11,522 nt of DNA from the NCBI GenBank assembly GCA_001873845.1, contig MNZY01000069.1, forward strand, positions 1 to 11,522. Direction: 5' to 3'. Origin of the DNA: Candidatus Altarchaeum sp. CG2_30_32_3053 (GTDB lineage Archaea > Altiarchaeota > Altiarchaeia > Altiarchaeales > Altiarchaeaceae). This document shows, piece by piece, positions 1 to 6,542 of this stretch; the stretch's first letter is position 1, and the number at the start of each line of letters is the position of its first letter. The position numbers were made by a program, and so were the translations under genes. A model generated the notes under the pieces. The model had not been told where the DNA came from and made no database searches. It saw only the letters and a program-made list of their open reading frames with translations.

Positions 1-21
1 TTTTTTGTATTTTTTTTGAAA

Positions 22-117
22 TTTTACGCTCACTTCGTTCGGATATTTTAAAATCTTTGAGATTTTAAAATAAGTTCGCTTCGCTCTCATATTTTCAAAA
101 CTTTGCGTTTTGAAAAT
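22..117 (-). repeat. alternating hairpin / GARCGAAGYGARC repeat array
   Basis: Two perfect hairpins alternate with two copies of a short motif. Hairpin 45-71 has 12-bp arms (ATTTTAAAATCT) and a 3-nt loop; hairpin 91-117 has 11-bp arms (ATTTTCAAAAC) and a 5-nt loop. On the minus strand GAGCGAAGCGAAC (74-86) and GAACGAAGTGAGC (27-39) agree at 10 of 13 positions and follow the hairpins in order. The 20-nt minus-strand string at 22-41 matches plus-strand 3304-3323 at 18 of 20 bases, where it again lies between two hairpins. This makes it a dispersed composite repeat rather than a single terminator. Function is unknown. Confidence 0.6.
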
Positions 118-160
118 CGCAGGTAAATTTCCTACCCTATGAGTAGTTAGTATAAATTTA

Positions 161-321
161 TGGTGCTGGCCTACTAAAATTGGGATAATTATATATTTGT
201 TTTTTACTATTATTTTTATAAACATTTTTGAAAACAAGGGAAAACCAAAATAAAAAAACGGTGTTAGAAGCGAACAGATTACTCTCAAATTAATTAACCC
301 AATTTAAAGGGATGAGCACCA
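161..321. mobile_element. MITE-like element with terminal inverted repeats
   Basis: The left end begins GGTGCTGGCC at 162. The right end, read on the opposite strand from 320, begins GGTGCTCATC. A gapless comparison of the first 30 bases gives 22 matches, including the terminal GGTGCT and an AAATTGGG core followed by TAATTA. Flanks 154-161 (AAATTTAT) and 321-328 (AAATTTTT) match at 7 of 8 bases, a possible target-site duplication, though AT-rich flanks make this weak. The interior is about 100 bp with no transposase, so the element would need a partner supplied elsewhere. A third copy of the end lies at 7239-7298. The element also carries a minus-strand TATATAAT at 188-195. The family was not identified. 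Confidence 0.55.
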
Positions 322-397
322 AATTTTTATTTAATCTTCAAAATTCAATTGATAATTTACAAAAATATAAATGGCCTACTTTTATATGGCACACAAC

Positions 398-556
398 CTA
401 TTTCTTTAGCCGGAAATATATTGAAACAAGTGCTATTATTATCAGAATTATAATTGCAACCTTCAGAAAGAACATCAAAAATCCCCATAAAAACCAAAGC
501 AATGCTACAATCAAAAACACCGCAACTATTCCCAAAACAATTTTTCCAATATCCAT
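398..556 (-). CDS. small two-helix membrane protein, 52 aa
   Basis: This is a short ORF starting at ATG (554-556) and ending at TAG (398-400), 7 nt after the serS stop codon. The protein begins MDIGKIVLGIVAVF and is almost entirely hydrophobic. One segment covers about residues 6-30, with Trp residues near its end, and a second covers about 33-46. The single Lys at residue 32 separates them, and the tail RLKK is basic. That pattern fits a small integral membrane protein with a positive cytoplasmic end. No Shine-Dalgarno sequence is visible, so translation probably depends on readthrough or coupling from serS. I do not recognise the family. Membrane character and operon position support it being real; conservation is untested. 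Confidence 0.6.
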   Translation of the reverse strand: MDIGKIVLGIVAVFLIVALLWFLWGFLMFFLKVAIIILIIIALVSIYFRLKK

Positions 557-563
557 TTTTATT

Positions 564-2069
564 TTACAAAAATTTAATTCCTTTTTCTGTTTCTTCTTTC
601 TTTATATACTTTTTAAATTTTTCAGGCCAGTCATCATAGTTAAATCCGTGCTGCGCCAGGAATGCAACGAGCCACCTCTCCAAGCCAATTCCTGTGCATC
701 CGCTCCATAATTCCCCTCTTTGTGTCTTAATATTAAAAGCAGAAGTATATTTATCTCCAACAATACTCAAATTCTGAAATTCAAGCCACTGATTTTCTTC
801 CCTGCTTCCCCTGTAAGGTAGATACGCCTCAAAATCAACTGTTCCTTTCCATAATTTAGCAACAGCAATATCTCTTTTTGCATCTCCTGCTTCTCCGGCG
901 TGCTGCATATAAAATGGCACAACATCTGCCATTCTCCATTCCAGGTCCAAAATTTCATTAAATATAAATTTATACCGTTCAATAATATTCTCCTTTAATT
1001 CCAATAGTGTTTCAGGAGTTCCTATAAATACGCATTCTATTCTGTGAAATTCATCCACTCTTTCAATGCCGTGCGTTCCCCCGGATTCATACCTTGCCGA
1101 ATTGACTGTTTTTTCAAAAATTTTTAAGGGCAGATTATCTTCTGCAATTGTTTTGTTGTTCAGGGCATGATATATCATCGGACACTGTGCATAAGTAATT
1201 CCATAATTAATATCAACCAGGTCCTTTAATTCTTCTTTCGGAATGTTTTTGGTTATCTTTACAACATCTTTAAAATGTTCCCATGCGGACTCATCCCGCG
1301 TCTTAGGATTAGCCACATAATAAATTTCATTCGGCATCCCGTAAATATGTCCTGTTTTGAGCCAGATTTCTAATGGTTTTATATTTGATTCAATTACTTC
1401 CCTGAATCCTGCAAATTTAACAAAGTCCTCAACTGCAATTGTTTTCATAACATTAAGCATAAGTGCTGCCTGCGGAAAATAAAACCACTTTCCCTTGCTT
1501 ATCTGAAAAATCCACCCTCTCTTTCGCATCTCTTCGCTTGGATCTTTATCAAATTTCATTTCTTTTCTTTCGGATGACCATAATAAATTCCAGTATTCTT
1601 TCTTCCCTTCATAATACTGTTTTGATATCTTTTCCCTGATTAAATTTATTATCCTGTCTGCATAATTGTTCGTTAAGAATTTTTCATCCTGATTTTTGAC
1701 TGACACATTACATAAATTTCCTTCAAATCTGACATCTGCAAACGGAACAGAAACCGGTTTTAACGGGGGCTTGTCTGTCTTAAATAAAATTTCGTATTTG
1801 TCTACAAAAATTTCCTTAATGCCGATGTGGTATTTTTTTCCTGTGTGTTCCACCAGTATTTTTTTGATTCTGGCAAATAAACTATGTGCCCTGTAATCAG
1901 ACAAAATTTCTAATTTTATATCTTTATCAACATCAACATTTATTTTAAATTCGCCGTCAATTCCCTTTTTTAAATTTTCCGCCTTGCTCAATACCTCATC
2001 TATTTCACATTTACTTATTCCTGTCCATTCCCTGCTGCCTTTAATTGTCACCGAAAGTGCAAATTTCAT
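564..2069 (-). CDS. serS: seryl-tRNA synthetase, methanogen type (type 2, class II)
   Basis: Charges tRNA-Ser with serine in the cytoplasm. The 501-residue length and layout match the rare type 2 SerRS known from methanogenic archaea, not the common bacterial/eukaryotic form, which has an N-terminal coiled-coil arm. Residues 1 to about 165 form the tRNA-binding N-terminal domain. Class II motif 2 lies around 325-347 (ARYESGGTHGIERVDEFHRI), and motif 3 is GIGLERW at 460-466. The type 2 active site uses a zinc ion held by Cys, Glu and Cys; the expected ligands are present at C296, E345 and C458, with the C296-E345 spacing of 49 expected from the M. barkeri enzyme. The start MKFALSV fits the family, and no in-frame ATG, GTG or TTG lies just upstream. 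It follows the zinc-ribbon gene and precedes a small membrane protein, probably in one transcript. Confidence 0.96.
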   Translation of the reverse strand: MKFALSVTIKGSREWTGISKCEIDEVLSKAENLKKGIDGEFKINVDVDKDIKLEILSDYRAHSLFARIKKILVEHTGKKYHIGIKEIFVDKYEILFKTDKPPLKPVSVPFADVRFEGNLCNVSVKNQDEKFLTNNYADRIINLIREKISKQYYEGKKEYWNLLWSSERKEMKFDKDPSEEMRKRGWIFQISKGKWFYFPQAALMLNVMKTIAVEDFVKFAGFREVIESNIKPLEIWLKTGHIYGMPNEIYYVANPKTRDESAWEHFKDVVKITKNIPKEELKDLVDINYGITYAQCPMIYHALNNKTIAEDNLPLKIFEKTVNSARYESGGTHGIERVDEFHRIECVFIGTPETLLELKENIIERYKFIFNEILDLEWRMADVVPFYMQHAGEAGDAKRDIAVAKLWKGTVDFEAYLPYRGSREENQWLEFQNLSIVGDKYTSAFNIKTQRGELWSGCTGIGLERWLVAFLAQHGFNYDDWPEKFKKYIKKEETEKGIKFL

Positions 2070-2089
2070 TTTAAAAACATAGTTTTCAT
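2066..2089 (-). other. possible 7-codon minicistron with Shine-Dalgarno in front of serS
   Basis: GGAGGGGAT (2088-2096), a near-perfect match to the archaeal anti-Shine-Dalgarno complement, ends in the stop region of the zinc-ribbon gene. The ATG at 2087-2089 overlaps that gene's TGA as ATGA and opens the frame MKTMFLK, whose own TGA (2066-2068) overlaps the serS ATG in the same ATGA manner. An internal ATG at 2078-2080 is spaced about 11 nt from GGAGG, whereas serS ATG is about 22 nt away, too far for normal use. The arrangement would couple serS translation to a minicistron. Whether the peptide is made is unknown. Confidence 0.35.
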
Positions 2090-2946
2090 CCCCTCCTTTT
2101 TTTCCTCGTCCGAAATTTTTCTATTGCAGAATGGATGTCTATATAATATGTCCCTTCTCTAAGAGCGGCAATAACTGGTTTATTTCCCATCAGTCCAGGA
2201 ACATCAATTTCATATTTTCCTGTCTTTAAAATTTTAAGTGTTTCAATGTCCATAGTAACAACCCCGTCGGGCTTGTCTTTAAATACCTTTTCAAGCCATT
2301 CCTCGTCGCTTAAAACAATAGGTTCTGGTTTTTCTTCGGCAACTTTCTCGGCTTTCTCCACGATAACCTTTACTGTTCCTGCTGTTCCTGCCTTTTCCCT
2401 TTCCGGTACCTTTTCTGTTTTTGGCTTGACTGCTTTTATATCATGTATATCTTCTATTCCCTGTTTTTCCATTATACTTTCTATCTTTAGTTTGTTTTCT
2501 TCAATTTCCCGCTGTTCGGAGGTTTGCATTTGTGATGTTTTTCCTTCCTCTTTTTCCATACCATATTTTTTCCAGCCGTAAAACTCTTTTGTAGATATTG
2601 CCGGCCCGGGTGATGGAGCTTCAAGAATTTCTGGTTTTTCTTTTTCTTTTATTTCTGCTTTTATTTCTGCTTTTATTTCTTCCTCTTTGTTTTTAATTTC
2701 TTTTTCAACACCCGCTTCTGATGGTATCTTTTTTACAAATACGATATCGCCTACTCTTCTAACCTCAACTTCACCCGCTACTCCAAACGCTTTCTCTTCG
2801 GGTGTCCGAAGGTCTTCCTTTCTTAAAAGTTCTTCATCTGTTTTTGCGGATAAAAAAAACCTTCCCCCACAGGTTATACATTGCTTAATTGTCAGGATTT
2901 CCTCATCAGAATATATTTTGTTGCACTTTAAACATTTATGAGCCAT
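2086..2946 (-). CDS. zinc-ribbon protein, DUF2072 / OapC-ArvC type
   Basis: A 286-residue protein with three parts. The N-terminus is a zinc ribbon, with C5-x2-C8 and C23-x2-C26 as the metal ligands. Residues about 80-215 are a low-complexity, Glu/Lys-rich linker containing short KAEI repeats, probably disordered or coiled. The C-terminal part (about 228-275) has the TLKILKTGKYEIDVPGL segment and a following YYIDIHSAI. From memory, this combination of an N-terminal ribbon and a small C-terminal beta domain matches the archaeal DUF2072 family (called OapC/ArvC in databases), whose biochemical role is not known to me. Family members often sit near a small GTPase gene, which is not visible here. 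Its start lies directly behind an 11-unit pentanucleotide repeat, and its stop overlaps the minicistron before serS. The linker is longer than I would expect for the family. Confidence 0.75.
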   Translation of the reverse strand: MAHKCLKCNKIYSDEEILTIKQCITCGGRFFLSAKTDEELLRKEDLRTPEEKAFGVAGEVEVRRVGDIVFVKKIPSEAGVEKEIKNKEEEIKAEIKAEIKEKEKPEILEAPSPGPAISTKEFYGWKKYGMEKEEGKTSQMQTSEQREIEENKLKIESIMEKQGIEDIHDIKAVKPKTEKVPEREKAGTAGTVKVIVEKAEKVAEEKPEPIVLSDEEWLEKVFKDKPDGVVTMDIETLKILKTGKYEIDVPGLMGNKPVIAALREGTYYIDIHSAIEKFRTRKKRRG

Positions 2947-2950
2947 TTTA

Positions 2951-3005
2951 GTTAAGTTAAATTAAGTTAAATTAAATTAAATTAAATTAAGTTAAATTAA
3001 GTTAA
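2951..3005. repeat. pentanucleotide tandem repeat (RTTAA)11 in the 5' region of the zinc-ribbon gene
   Basis: Eleven uninterrupted units of GTTAA or ATTAA cover 55 bp and end 4 bp before the ATG complement at 2946. Only the first base of the unit varies. On the minus strand the tract reads TTAAY repeated and would form either the whole leader or a series of weak AT-rich promoter-like boxes. A further TATA-like string (ATTATACTT) lies at its upstream edge, about 3005-3013. Length changes by slippage would shift the promoter-to-start distance. Confidence 0.85.
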
Positions 3006-3146
3006 GTATAATCAATTAATTTTGGATAACAATTTAAAACAAACATTTAAATTTTTTAATGTCAAATTTTTTTAATTTCCGATTGTTTTTCGCAAATTTC
3101 AGTTAAATTTAGACAAAAAATTTAAATTTTATCGTTTTTGAGGGCG

Positions 3147-3375
3147 ATTTCAAAATTGCAAAAATCTTGAAATACACAAACGATTAGTGAGTGTATGTGC
3201 AGAAAGTCAGTTTAAATTTTGTAACTATTCAATGAGGTGATAAAATTTACCTATAAAATTTTCAAAGAAATGCGATTTAAAAAACACAAGTTTTTTAGAT
3301 ACACGAAGAAAGTGAGCGTAAAACTCCAAAAACTTACTTGTAATTTTTTGGAGTGGTTGAATAGTTACTAAATTT
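3147..3375. repeat. inverted-repeat element with internal hairpins; possible structured RNA or MITE
   Basis: Outer arms 3214-3232 and 3357-3375 are inverted repeats of 19 bp with one mismatch (GTAACTATTCAA / TTGAATAGTTAC core). Inside are two strong hairpins. One is 3275-3300, with 11-bp arms including one T-G pair and a 4-nt loop. The other is 3324-3353, with 9-bp arms CTCCAAAAA / TTTTTGGAG and a 12-nt loop. Between them lies CGAAGAAAGTGAGCGTAAAA (3304-3323), the motif also found inverted at 22-41. Just outside, a weaker hairpin (3147-3173) precedes a degenerate motif copy near 3174-3196. No ORF of note lies within. It could be a folded transcript or a non-autonomous mobile element; the sequence alone does not decide. 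Confidence 0.5.
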
Positions 3376-3376
3376 T

Positions 3377-3424
3377 ATTTATTAATTTATTTATAGTGAA
3401 TTTTATTAATTTATTTATAGTGAA
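3377..3424 (-). repeat. 24-bp tandem duplication carrying TATA-like boxes
   Basis: Two adjacent 24-bp units (3377-3400 and 3401-3424) differ at one base. Read on the minus strand each contains ACTATAAATAAAT, which resembles an archaeal TATA box. Lying downstream of moaA and just upstream, on the minus strand, of the inverted-repeat element, the pair could be a doubled promoter for transcription leftward through 3375-2950, or simply a slippage duplication at the moaA 3' end. Confidence 0.5.
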
Positions 3425-3460
3425 TCTATCCGCATTTTACACCCAACCGTTACTATCTTA

Positions 3461-4342
3461 TTAGTAATAAATTTCCCTCATATTTATGCCTTCCAAAAGT
3501 GATTTCATAATTTCTTCATCGCTGGCAAAATTTATCTTAACCAGATTATCGTTCCGCATTAAACACGGTTTTATAAATCCGTTGCTTGTTATTCGTATTT
3601 TCCTGCAATTCATGCAAAAATTTCTATTTAAATGTGCCCTGACAACTTCAACAACTGCATTATCAACAAAATACTGTTTCCTGAAATTCACATCTCTGGT
3701 AAAAATTTTATTTGCTTTTCTTTCAAGCTCATTCTCAATGCCTTCAAGCGAAAAGAAAAATCTGGCAAAAAAAATTTTATTAGTCGGGATAAGTTCTATT
3801 AACTGCAATATCGCGTTGTATTTTTTTGAAATTTTAATCATATTGTTTATTTCGCTGTCATTTATACCTTTTAGCACGACCATATTTATCTTGAGCGGAT
3901 TTAAGCCAGCATATGCTGCACTTTTTATGCCTTCTTCTATGTTTTTTATGTTTTTCTGAAGAATGCTTGATGACAGTGAATCACAGCTAATATTTATTCT
4001 GTTTAATCCGTTACTTTTTAGAAGATGAGCAAATTTATTCAGAAAAAATCCGTTTGTTGTCAATGAAATATCCTTAATACCTTCAGTCAATGAAATTTCC
4101 CTTACTATTTCTATAATATCTTTTCTTAATAACGGCTCCCCTCCTGTTATTTTGACCTTTTTTATTCCTAATTTGGATGCCGCCCTCATAATTCCTTTTA
4201 TTTCCGAAACTGAAATTTCTTTATCACTTCTGTTTTTATTGCCATCTCCCTCTCTGTGGCAATATAGACAATTTAAATTACATTTCTGTGTAACTGAAAT
4301 CCTTATGTTTGTGGTTTCCCTTCCATAAGCGTCTTTAACCAT
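3461..4342 (-). CDS. moaA: GTP 3',8-cyclase MoaA (molybdenum cofactor synthesis, step 1)
   Basis: Radical SAM enzyme that, with MoaC, converts GTP to cyclic pyranopterin monophosphate, the first step of molybdopterin synthesis. The N-terminal [4Fe-4S] cluster that binds SAM is held by C21, C25 and C28 (CNLNCLYC). GGEP at 67-70 is the radical SAM SAM-binding motif. The C-terminal substrate-side cluster uses C243, C246 and C260 in C-x2-C-x13-C spacing. At 293 residues it is full length for archaeal MoaA. The start MVKDAYGRETTNIRIS aligns with family N-termini, so the 40-nt overlap with the preceding gene is genuine. One oddity is that the position after the second cysteine pair reads CRKIR where CxRIR is usual, so an Arg that contacts GTP in characterised MoaA appears as Lys. 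No other moa genes are in the window. Confidence 0.95.
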   Translation of the reverse strand: MVKDAYGRETTNIRISVTQKCNLNCLYCHREGDGNKNRSDKEISVSEIKGIMRAASKLGIKKVKITGGEPLLRKDIIEIVREISLTEGIKDISLTTNGFFLNKFAHLLKSNGLNRINISCDSLSSSILQKNIKNIEEGIKSAAYAGLNPLKINMVVLKGINDSEINNMIKISKKYNAILQLIELIPTNKIFFARFFFSLEGIENELERKANKIFTRDVNFRKQYFVDNAVVEVVRAHLNRNFCMNCRKIRITSNGFIKPCLMRNDNLVKINFASDEEIMKSLLEGINMREIYY

Positions 4343-4899
4343 TTTTTTAGTCCAAATTTACCTCTGTCTTCATTCGGATGATTTGCAAAATCTTTCATGG
4401 TGCATATTCTTTCTTTATCATTCATAAAATTTAATATCTCGATGTCAATTTCGTTTATGTAATCAGGCAATTTGTCCTGATTTTTTAAGATTTCGTAAAT
4501 TTTTTCCTTTATATCTGTTGCTGAAAAGCCATCCCTTTTTTCGTATATTGTAGGAACGCCTAAAAATTTACCCCCCCAAGCCCATATTTTTTCCCGTGTG
4601 TATATTGGTATTATCTTTCCGCAAAATTTTTTCATATCTTTTCTTATATTTAATCCATATTTAAGCGGAACAACACAAATTTTCCTGCACGCAATTTCTT
4701 TGCCAAAGATGATATTGAACATTTCTTTTCTCTCGTAAAATGTGAAAGGGTTGTCATAATTTGTCCAGTTTTCATCAACAATCAGCCGTAAGCCTATATA
4801 CAATTTTCCTTCACGCGCATACCTGTTTAGTATGTTCCTGATAATGCCTTCGTGGATTTTTGTCAAAATGCTAAATCTGCCGGGAAACAAAATGTCCAT
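4303..4899 (-). CDS. NadM-like nucleotidyltransferase with altered HxGH motif
   Basis: A 198-residue protein of the HIGH-type nucleotidyltransferase superfamily, closest in layout to archaeal nicotinamide-nucleotide adenylyltransferase (NadM). Visible landmarks are PGRF at 6-9 and NPFTFYERKEMF at 50-61, the NPFT..ER..M segment of NadM. GFSATDIKEKI at 124-134 replaces the usual SGTEIRRR. The catalytic HxGH tetrad is altered: aligning GRFSILTKIH with GRFQPFHKGH turns the first His into Thr13 and the Gly into Ile15, keeping only His16. Residues after about 145 are an extra C-terminal tail not found in short NadM proteins. It precedes and overlaps moaA by 40 nt, so the two are probably co-translated. 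It may act on a different nucleotide or be non-catalytic; its substrate is unknown. A TATA-like AATATTAAA complement lies at 4942-4950. Confidence 0.7.
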   Translation of the reverse strand: MDILFPGRFSILTKIHEGIIRNILNRYAREGKLYIGLRLIVDENWTNYDNPFTFYERKEMFNIIFGKEIACRKICVVPLKYGLNIRKDMKKFCGKIIPIYTREKIWAWGGKFLGVPTIYEKRDGFSATDIKEKIYEILKNQDKLPDYINEIDIEILNFMNDKERICTMKDFANHPNEDRGKFGLKKWLKTLMEGKPQT

Positions 4900-4958
4900 T
4901 GTCTAAAAAGGTTTAAATTTTTGAAATCTGAAATTTCGTCCAATATTAAAAATAAGAA

Positions 4959-5453
4959 TTATTTTCCAAATTTCCAGTCACGAATAATTTTAGCAACATA
5001 AATTATGCATCCAGCAGCAAATCCAAACATACACAAACCAATGATTAACGAGTTGCTTATCACACCTAACAAAGGGTTTCCCATTATTGGCCAGAAAGGA
5101 TTCATATCGCTATGCATAAATGAATCAAGCAATAAATGAGCATACACTCCAACGAATGATGCAAAAGCAATTGACTTTAACGAATAATTCTGCTCAGCAA
5201 TAAAAATTTTTGAAATTTTGATAAGATGCGTCCGCAAGGTAAAAATTATGACAATAACAGCAATTGCAAATAAAGTTCCTCCGATGACTGTATGGCTAAA
5301 TCCATGCAGCTGACAATTTCCGATAAAATAGCAGTATATTGGCTCAGCATCAACAATAACGCTCGCAAGCAAAATTGCAGGCAAATTTATATATCTAAAC
5401 AACAGCATTCCAACTGCGAGTCCAACACCTAAATGAAAAGGAGTTAAAGGCAT
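4959..5453 (-). CDS. YdjM-like membrane protein, putative metal-dependent hydrolase
   Basis: A 164-residue integral membrane protein with about four hydrophobic segments (roughly 8-34, 55-75, 94-112 and 131-155). Conserved polar residues are set in or beside the helices: TPFH (H7), VDAEP (D35, E37), LHGFSH (H50, H54) and HLLLDSFMH (H106, D110, H114). This His/Asp pattern matches the YdjM/DUF457 family, annotated as membrane-bound metal-dependent hydrolases. Activity in that family is inferred mainly from the metal-ligand-like residues, and the natural substrate is unknown. The start codon fits because MPLTPFH is the typical family N-terminus. It lies 20 nt after the exported-protein gene and probably shares its transcript. 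Confidence 0.75.
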   Translation of the reverse strand: MPLTPFHLGVGLAVGMLLFRYINLPAILLASVIVDAEPIYCYFIGNCQLHGFSHTVIGGTLFAIAVIVIIFTLRTHLIKISKIFIAEQNYSLKSIAFASFVGVYAHLLLDSFMHSDMNPFWPIMGNPLLGVISNSLIIGLCMFGFAAGCIIYVAKIIRDWKFGK

Positions 5454-5473
5454 TTGGTCTAAATTTAAACAAT

Positions 5474-6478
5474 TTATTTTTCATTAGCCAACTCAATAGT
5501 GCCGATTTTTAAATTTTCCATCCAGTTCTCTGCTTTGACCAATATTCTTTTATTATAGTCAATCCACAAAACACTTTTTCCAGAAATTTTTGTATTTGCA
5601 GCAACTTTGGATTTTTCTGACATATCAATACTGCTTAAACTTTCTTTTTCTACTTTGTAACACTTTCTTCTTCCGGCTTTTGTATCAGTTTCTTCAACAT
5701 TTACTACTTTGTATCTTTCGCTGCTTGTGCTTTTAACGCCACTCATATTCACAGTGGTGTTTTTGGTCCATTCAAAATTTTCATTCAATGCGAGCATCCA
5801 CGGTTGAATCATCATATTTGCGCCAAATCCACCCATCATGCTGCTGCCTTCTGCCTTTTCTCCTTCTGTTGTTATCTCCATTCCGAACCTCTTTGTTACC
5901 ATCTTTACCGGTTTTCCGTCATTACTTATCCATGTTTCTCCGCTTGTGTTTATCCCTTCTTTTAACATAGTCATTTGCTGCATTTCCTGCTGTGTCATTT
6001 CGTTTCCTTTTTTTTCTGCCATCATCAATTCTTCAAGATTTTCGTATTTCATCAGGGATGTCCATGTTAAAACAAACACATCACTTTTATTATATCTTTC
6101 TTTTCTGTCAACAACAACATCCATGCTTCCGGACATTTTCATATTTACATCCGGAACATCTTTTTTGTCTGTTTGATTATTATCTGTCCTCCCTCCGCCC
6201 ATCATTAAATTTAAAGGAATCGTAAATTTATATTCGTAATTATATCTATTGCCAGTCTTTAATCGCAAATCGGCATTTCTTTTAAGTTCTCCTTCCTGAA
6301 CTTTAACATCAGGGATAAAATTTTGTGTTGGCTCAAAGTAACTTTCATTATCATCGGCATCATCCCATGTGCCGGGTGAATCTGGATGATGCGGATTTAA
6401 AACCAAAAACCCTCCGGCAATTATAAAAATCACTGCTATCAATATCCCAATTGGAACAATATATTTATTTGTCGCCAT
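5474..6478 (-). CDS. membrane-anchored exported protein, Met-rich, unknown function
   Basis: A 334-residue protein with a single N-terminal hydrophobic segment (about 6-27) after a short MATNKY start, then a long hydrophilic region expected to face outside. The stretch just after the membrane (31-50) is Asp/Glu/Pro-rich. Six N-x-S/T sequons (N44, N101, N130, N177, N240, N244) would allow archaeal N-glycosylation. A region at about 143-175 is predicted helical and Met/Gln/Glu-rich, and another at about 213-228 is Gly/Met-rich. The C-terminal part (about 245-330) alternates in a beta-strand manner and ends with an LWIDYNKRILVKAENW segment, like outer-surface beta-sandwich proteins that bind lipids or polymers. 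I do not recognise the family. A TATA-like AT tract lies about 20-30 nt before the start. The downstream YdjM-like gene probably belongs to the same unit. Confidence 0.75.
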   Translation of the reverse strand: MATNKYIVPIGILIAVIFIIAGGFLVLNPHHPDSPGTWDDADDNESYFEPTQNFIPDVKVQEGELKRNADLRLKTGNRYNYEYKFTIPLNLMMGGGRTDNNQTDKKDVPDVNMKMSGSMDVVVDRKERYNKSDVFVLTWTSLMKYENLEELMMAEKKGNEMTQQEMQQMTMLKEGINTSGETWISNDGKPVKMVTKRFGMEITTEGEKAEGSSMMGGFGANMMIQPWMLALNENFEWTKNTTVNMSGVKSTSSERYKVVNVEETDTKAGRRKCYKVEKESLSSIDMSEKSKVAANTKISGKSVLWIDYNKRILVKAENWMENLKIGTIELANEK

Positions 6479-6542
6479 TTTTATTTTTTTATTAAATTTT
6501 TAAATTTTAATCAATTATGTTTGTTCCCAATTTAATTTAAAT

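Noticed and set aside
1..225. A minus-strand frame open from ATG 223-225 to the left edge (75 codons).
   Set aside because: It starts inside the MITE-like element and reads through its terminal repeat and both hairpins. The translation is Lys/Ile-rich and not recognisable. It would matter only if the sequence beyond the left edge continues it.
312..710. A 132-codon plus-strand frame.
   Set aside because: It lies antisense to the end of serS and the small membrane-protein gene, starts in the element's right terminal repeat, and has composition typical of a shadow frame.
2951..3424. A CRISPR array, suggested by several repeats in one gap.
   Set aside because: The repeats are contiguous tandem units or inverted pairs, with no regularly spaced direct repeats and no unique spacers of constant length. 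No cas genes are present.
2947..3460. A tRNA or known conserved RNA gene in the large gap.
   Set aside because: No GTTC-A-type T-loop with a 7-bp acceptor stem and no familiar RNA motif was seen; the gap is too AT-rich for a typical tRNA body.
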